This document shows positions 12,943 to 15,227 of a stretch of 15,227 bases of DNA, piece by piece. This stretch comes from UBA3910 sp002391465 (GTDB lineage: Bacteria > Bacillota > Limnochordia > Darwinibacteriales > Darwinibacteriaceae), in the NCBI GenBank assembly GCA_030054835.1, contig JASGVS010000041.1, positions 1 through 15,227 on the forward strand, given 5' to 3'. The position numbers were made by a program, and so were the translations under genes. Position 1 is the stretch's first letter, and the number at the start of each line of letters is the position of its first letter. Under the pieces are notes generated by a model. It was not told the origin of the DNA. It ran no database searches and saw only the letters and a list, made by a program, of their open reading frames with translations.

Positions 12943-15015
12943 GTGGGTAGAGAGTTTTCAATTGAAAACACAAGAAATATAGGTATCATGGCCCACATAG
13001 ATGCAGGTAAAACCACAACCACTGAGAGAATCCTCTTCTACACCGGGAAAGTTCATAAGATTGGTGAAACACACGAAGGCGGGGCTACCATGGACTGGAT
13101 GGCCCAAGAGCGCGAACGGGGAATCACGATTACCTCGGCGGCAACAACCTGCCACTGGAAAGGTCATCGGATCAACATCATCGATACGCCGGGTCACGTG
13201 GACTTTACCGTTGAAGTTGAGCGATCCCTGCGGGTGTTGGATGGAGCTGTGGCAGTATTCTGTTCTGTAGGCGGAGTGGAGCCGCAGTCCGAAACAGTCT
13301 GGCGCCAAGCAGACAAGTATCATGTACCGCGCCTGGCATACATCAACAAGATGGATCGGGTGGGGGCAGACTTTCAGCGCGGCTTGGACATGATCACCGA
13401 GCGCCTAGGGGCGAATCCGGTGGCAATCCAATGGCCAATTGGTGCTGAAGATACCTTCCGCGGGATTGTGGATCTAATCGAAATGAAAGCCTATTATTAT
13501 GTGGATGACCTCGGCACGGCTGAGGTAGGCGAAATTCCGGAAGAGATTCTGGACGATGTGGAATTCGCTCGCCAGATTTTGTTGGAGAAAATAGTGGAGA
13601 CAGATGATGAATTAACTCTCAAGTTTCTCGAGGGCGAAGAAATCAGTCCGGAAGAGCTGCGGTCTGCACTGCGCAAAGCGTGCATTGAGGTTAAGTTGAT
13701 TCCGGTCCTCTGCGGCTCGTCTTTCAAGAATAAAGGTGTCCAGCTCTTGTTGGATGCGGTAGTGGATTATCTGCCTTCTCCAAGCGATTTGCCGCCTGTT
13801 GCGGGTGAAAATCCGAAGACGGGTGAAAAGGAAACAAGAGAGTTAAACGACAAGGAAGCCTTTTCTGGGCTGATCTTTAAGATTATGACAGATCCGTACG
13901 TTGGTAGGTTGGTCTTCGTACGTGTCTACTCCGGCACACTGAGTTCAGGCAGTTATGTCCTGAATGTCAGCACCGGAAAGAAAGAACGGGTGGGCAGAAT
14001 TCTGCTCATGCACGCCAACCATCGGGAAGATTTGGATGCGGCCCATTCGGGGGACATAGTTGCAGTTGTGGGATTGCGCGACACTTCCACAGGCGACAGC
14101 CTCGCCGATGCGGATAACCCCATTCTGCTGGAATCGGTAGTGTTCCCAGAACCGGTTATCAACTTGGCGGTTGAGCCCAAATCCAAGGCGGATCAGGATA
14201 AGTTAGGCGTTGCCCTGCAGCGCTTGGCGGAAGAGGATCCAACGTTCCGAGTGTACAGCGACGAGGAAACGGGCCAAACGATCATCGCCGGTATGGGAGA
14301 ACTGCATCTGGAGATCATCGTGGATCGCCTGCTGAGAGAGTTTAGGGTTGAGGCCAACATTGGTAAGCCCCAGGTTGCTTACAGAGAGACCATTACTCAA
14401 GCAGCGAAGGCAGAGGGTAAGTTTGTCCGACAGTCAGGCGGACGGGGCCAATACGGCCACATTATCCTTGAAGTGGAGCCTAACGAGCCCGGCGCCGGGT
14501 TTGAGTTCACAAGCAAGATTGTGGGCGGCGCGGTGCCCAGGGAATTCGTCGGTGCGGTGGAAGACGGAGTCAAGGAAGCAATGCTGTCTGGAGTGGTGGC
14601 CGGCTATCCGGTCATTGACGTGAAGGTTACAGCGGTTGACGGTTCTTACCACGAGGTGGACTCATCGGAGCTCGCCTTTAAAATTGCCGGCTCCATGGGC
14701 TTCAAAGAGGCGATGCGCAATGCAAAGCCCGCTCTGCTTGAGCCCATGATGGCGCTGGAAGTTGTTACGCCGGAAGACTTTTTGGGAGATGTAATAGGGG
14801 ACATTAACTCCCGCAGAGGTAAGATTGAAGGTATTGAACCGCGGGGGAACACTCAGATTGTGAAGGGTCATGTGCCGCTGGCGGAGATGTTCGGCTACGC
14901 CACAGTGCTGCGGTCCTTAACCCAGGGCAGGGCTCAACACACCATGAGTTTTGCCTATTACGAACAGGTTCCACAGAACCTGGCAGAGGAAATCAAGAAC
15001 TCGATTGGCGTCTAA
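12943..15015 (+). CDS. fusA: Elongation factor G
   Basis: EF-G is the GTPase that moves tRNA and mRNA through the ribosome after peptide transfer. The product is 690 residues, full length. Seen in the G domain: G1 AHIDAGKT (17-24), G2 RGITITSAAT (59-68), G3 DTPGH (81-85) and G4 NKMD (135-138). Later domains show EDPTFRVYSDEETGQTIIAG, GMGELHLEIIVDRL, the domain IV segment RQSGGRGQYGH and the C-terminal LAEMFGYATVLRSLTQGRA. The start is GTG at 12943, 6 bases after AGGAGGAG. It lies in the str unit between rpsG and tuf, the usual order. It looks like the canonical translocase rather than an EF-G2 or TetM-type protein, because of context and motif match. Confidence 0.98.
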   Translation: MGREFSIENTRNIGIMAHIDAGKTTTTERILFYTGKVHKIGETHEGGATMDWMAQERERGITITSAATTCHWKGHRINIIDTPGHVDFTVEVERSLRVLDGAVAVFCSVGGVEPQSETVWRQADKYHVPRLAYINKMDRVGADFQRGLDMITERLGANPVAIQWPIGAEDTFRGIVDLIEMKAYYYVDDLGTAEVGEIPEEILDDVEFARQILLEKIVETDDELTLKFLEGEEISPEELRSALRKACIEVKLIPVLCGSSFKNKGVQLLLDAVVDYLPSPSDLPPVAGENPKTGEKETRELNDKEAFSGLIFKIMTDPYVGRLVFVRVYSGTLSSGSYVLNVSTGKKERVGRILLMHANHREDLDAAHSGDIVAVVGLRDTSTGDSLADADNPILLESVVFPEPVINLAVEPKSKADQDKLGVALQRLAEEDPTFRVYSDEETGQTIIAGMGELHLEIIVDRLLREFRVEANIGKPQVAYRETITQAAKAEGKFVRQSGGRGQYGHIILEVEPNEPGAGFEFTSKIVGGAVPREFVGAVEDGVKEAMLSGVVAGYPVIDVKVTAVDGSYHEVDSSELAFKIAGSMGFKEAMRNAKPALLEPMMALEVVTPEDFLGDVIGDINSRRGKIEGIEPRGNTQIVKGHVPLAEMFGYATVLRSLTQGRAQHTMSFAYYEQVPQNLAEEIKNSIGV

Positions 15016-15052
15016 CTTTAAATTTCATTTCCGAATATGAGGAGGAAGAAAA

Positions 15053-15227
15053 ATGGCAAAACAGAAATTCGAGAGAACCAAACCCCACGTTAACGTGGGC
15101 ACCATCGGTCACGTAGACCACGGTAAGACCACCACGACCGCAGCTATCACCATGCTGCTGGCAGCTAAAGGTACTACCGAAGTCAAGAAGTTCGAAGAGA
15201 TCGATAACGCTCCCGAAGAGAGGGAAC
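15053..15227 (+). CDS. tuf: Elongation factor Tu, 5' part (second tuf copy)
   Basis: This is the first 58 codons of EF-Tu; the window ends inside the gene. Seen: MAKQKFERTKPHVNVGTIGH, the P-loop GHVDHGKT (residues 19-26) and IDNAPEERE leading into switch I. ATG at 15053 follows GAGGAGG (15039-15045) at 7 bases. The fusA-tuf gap is 37 bases with no promoter or terminator, so tuf is read as the last seen gene of the str unit. After the P-loop the sequence reads KTTTTAAIT, where most EF-Tu proteins have KTTLTAAIT; Thr here is a mild oddity. The 3' half of another EF-Tu gene lies at the left end of the window. Confidence 0.97.
   Translation, partial: MAKQKFERTKPHVNVGTIGHVDHGKTTTTAAITMLLAAKGTTEVKKFEEIDNAPEERE

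Overview
The window carries the conserved transcription/translation core of a Bacillota-type genome, most like anaerobic Clostridia-grade lineages. All genes are on the + strand, in the order tuf (3' part), rpmG, secE, nusG, rplK, rplA, rplJ, rplL, rpoB, rpoC, L7Ae-like (rplGB), rpsL, rpsG, fusA, tuf (5' part). Supporting points are the L7Ae-family gene between rpoC and rpsL, an S12 of 138 residues with the Gram-positive N-terminal insertion, an RpoB rifampicin region of Bacillus type, strong purine-rich Shine-Dalgarno sequences, frequent GTG/TTG starts and a Firmicutes-type L10 leader. I cannot name a genus. A tuf gene on each side of the block is known from several clostridial genomes.

Region by region: (1) 1-643 is the end of one EF-Tu gene and a clear intrinsic terminator. 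(2) 662-2949 is a unit with its own sigma-A-type promoter encoding L33, SecE, NusG, L11 and L1. Two near-identical RNA elements that resemble the 23S rRNA L1 stalk lie in front of L11 and of L1, which suggests feedback by L1. (3) 2958-4148 is the L10-L7/L12 unit: a near-consensus extended -10 promoter, an L10 leader with a switchable terminator, rplJ, rplL and a terminator. (4) 4185-11578 is the RNA polymerase unit: another near-consensus promoter, a structured leader of about 170 nt, rpoB with a very acidic C-terminal tail, then rpoC. (5) 11600-15227 is the str unit: a perfect-consensus promoter, a hairpin at the expected 5' end of the mRNA, the L7Ae-like protein, S12, S7, EF-G and the start of the second EF-Tu gene.

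Together the genes make RNA polymerase beta/beta', a transcription elongation factor, a translocon subunit, ribosomal proteins of both subunits and the two GTPase elongation factors. The block is split into separately promoted units, and ribosomal-protein feedback looks confined to leaders and intergenic RNA structures.

No mobile element, CRISPR array, tRNA, rRNA or unknown gene was found, and no intergenic stretch exceeds 300 bases; the longest is 294 bases between rplL and rpoB. I found no evidence of a wholly new system. The points most worth a second look are regulatory: the paired L1-stalk mimics, the unassigned rpoB leader, a hairpin between the nusG Shine-Dalgarno and its start codon, and the acidic RpoB tail.
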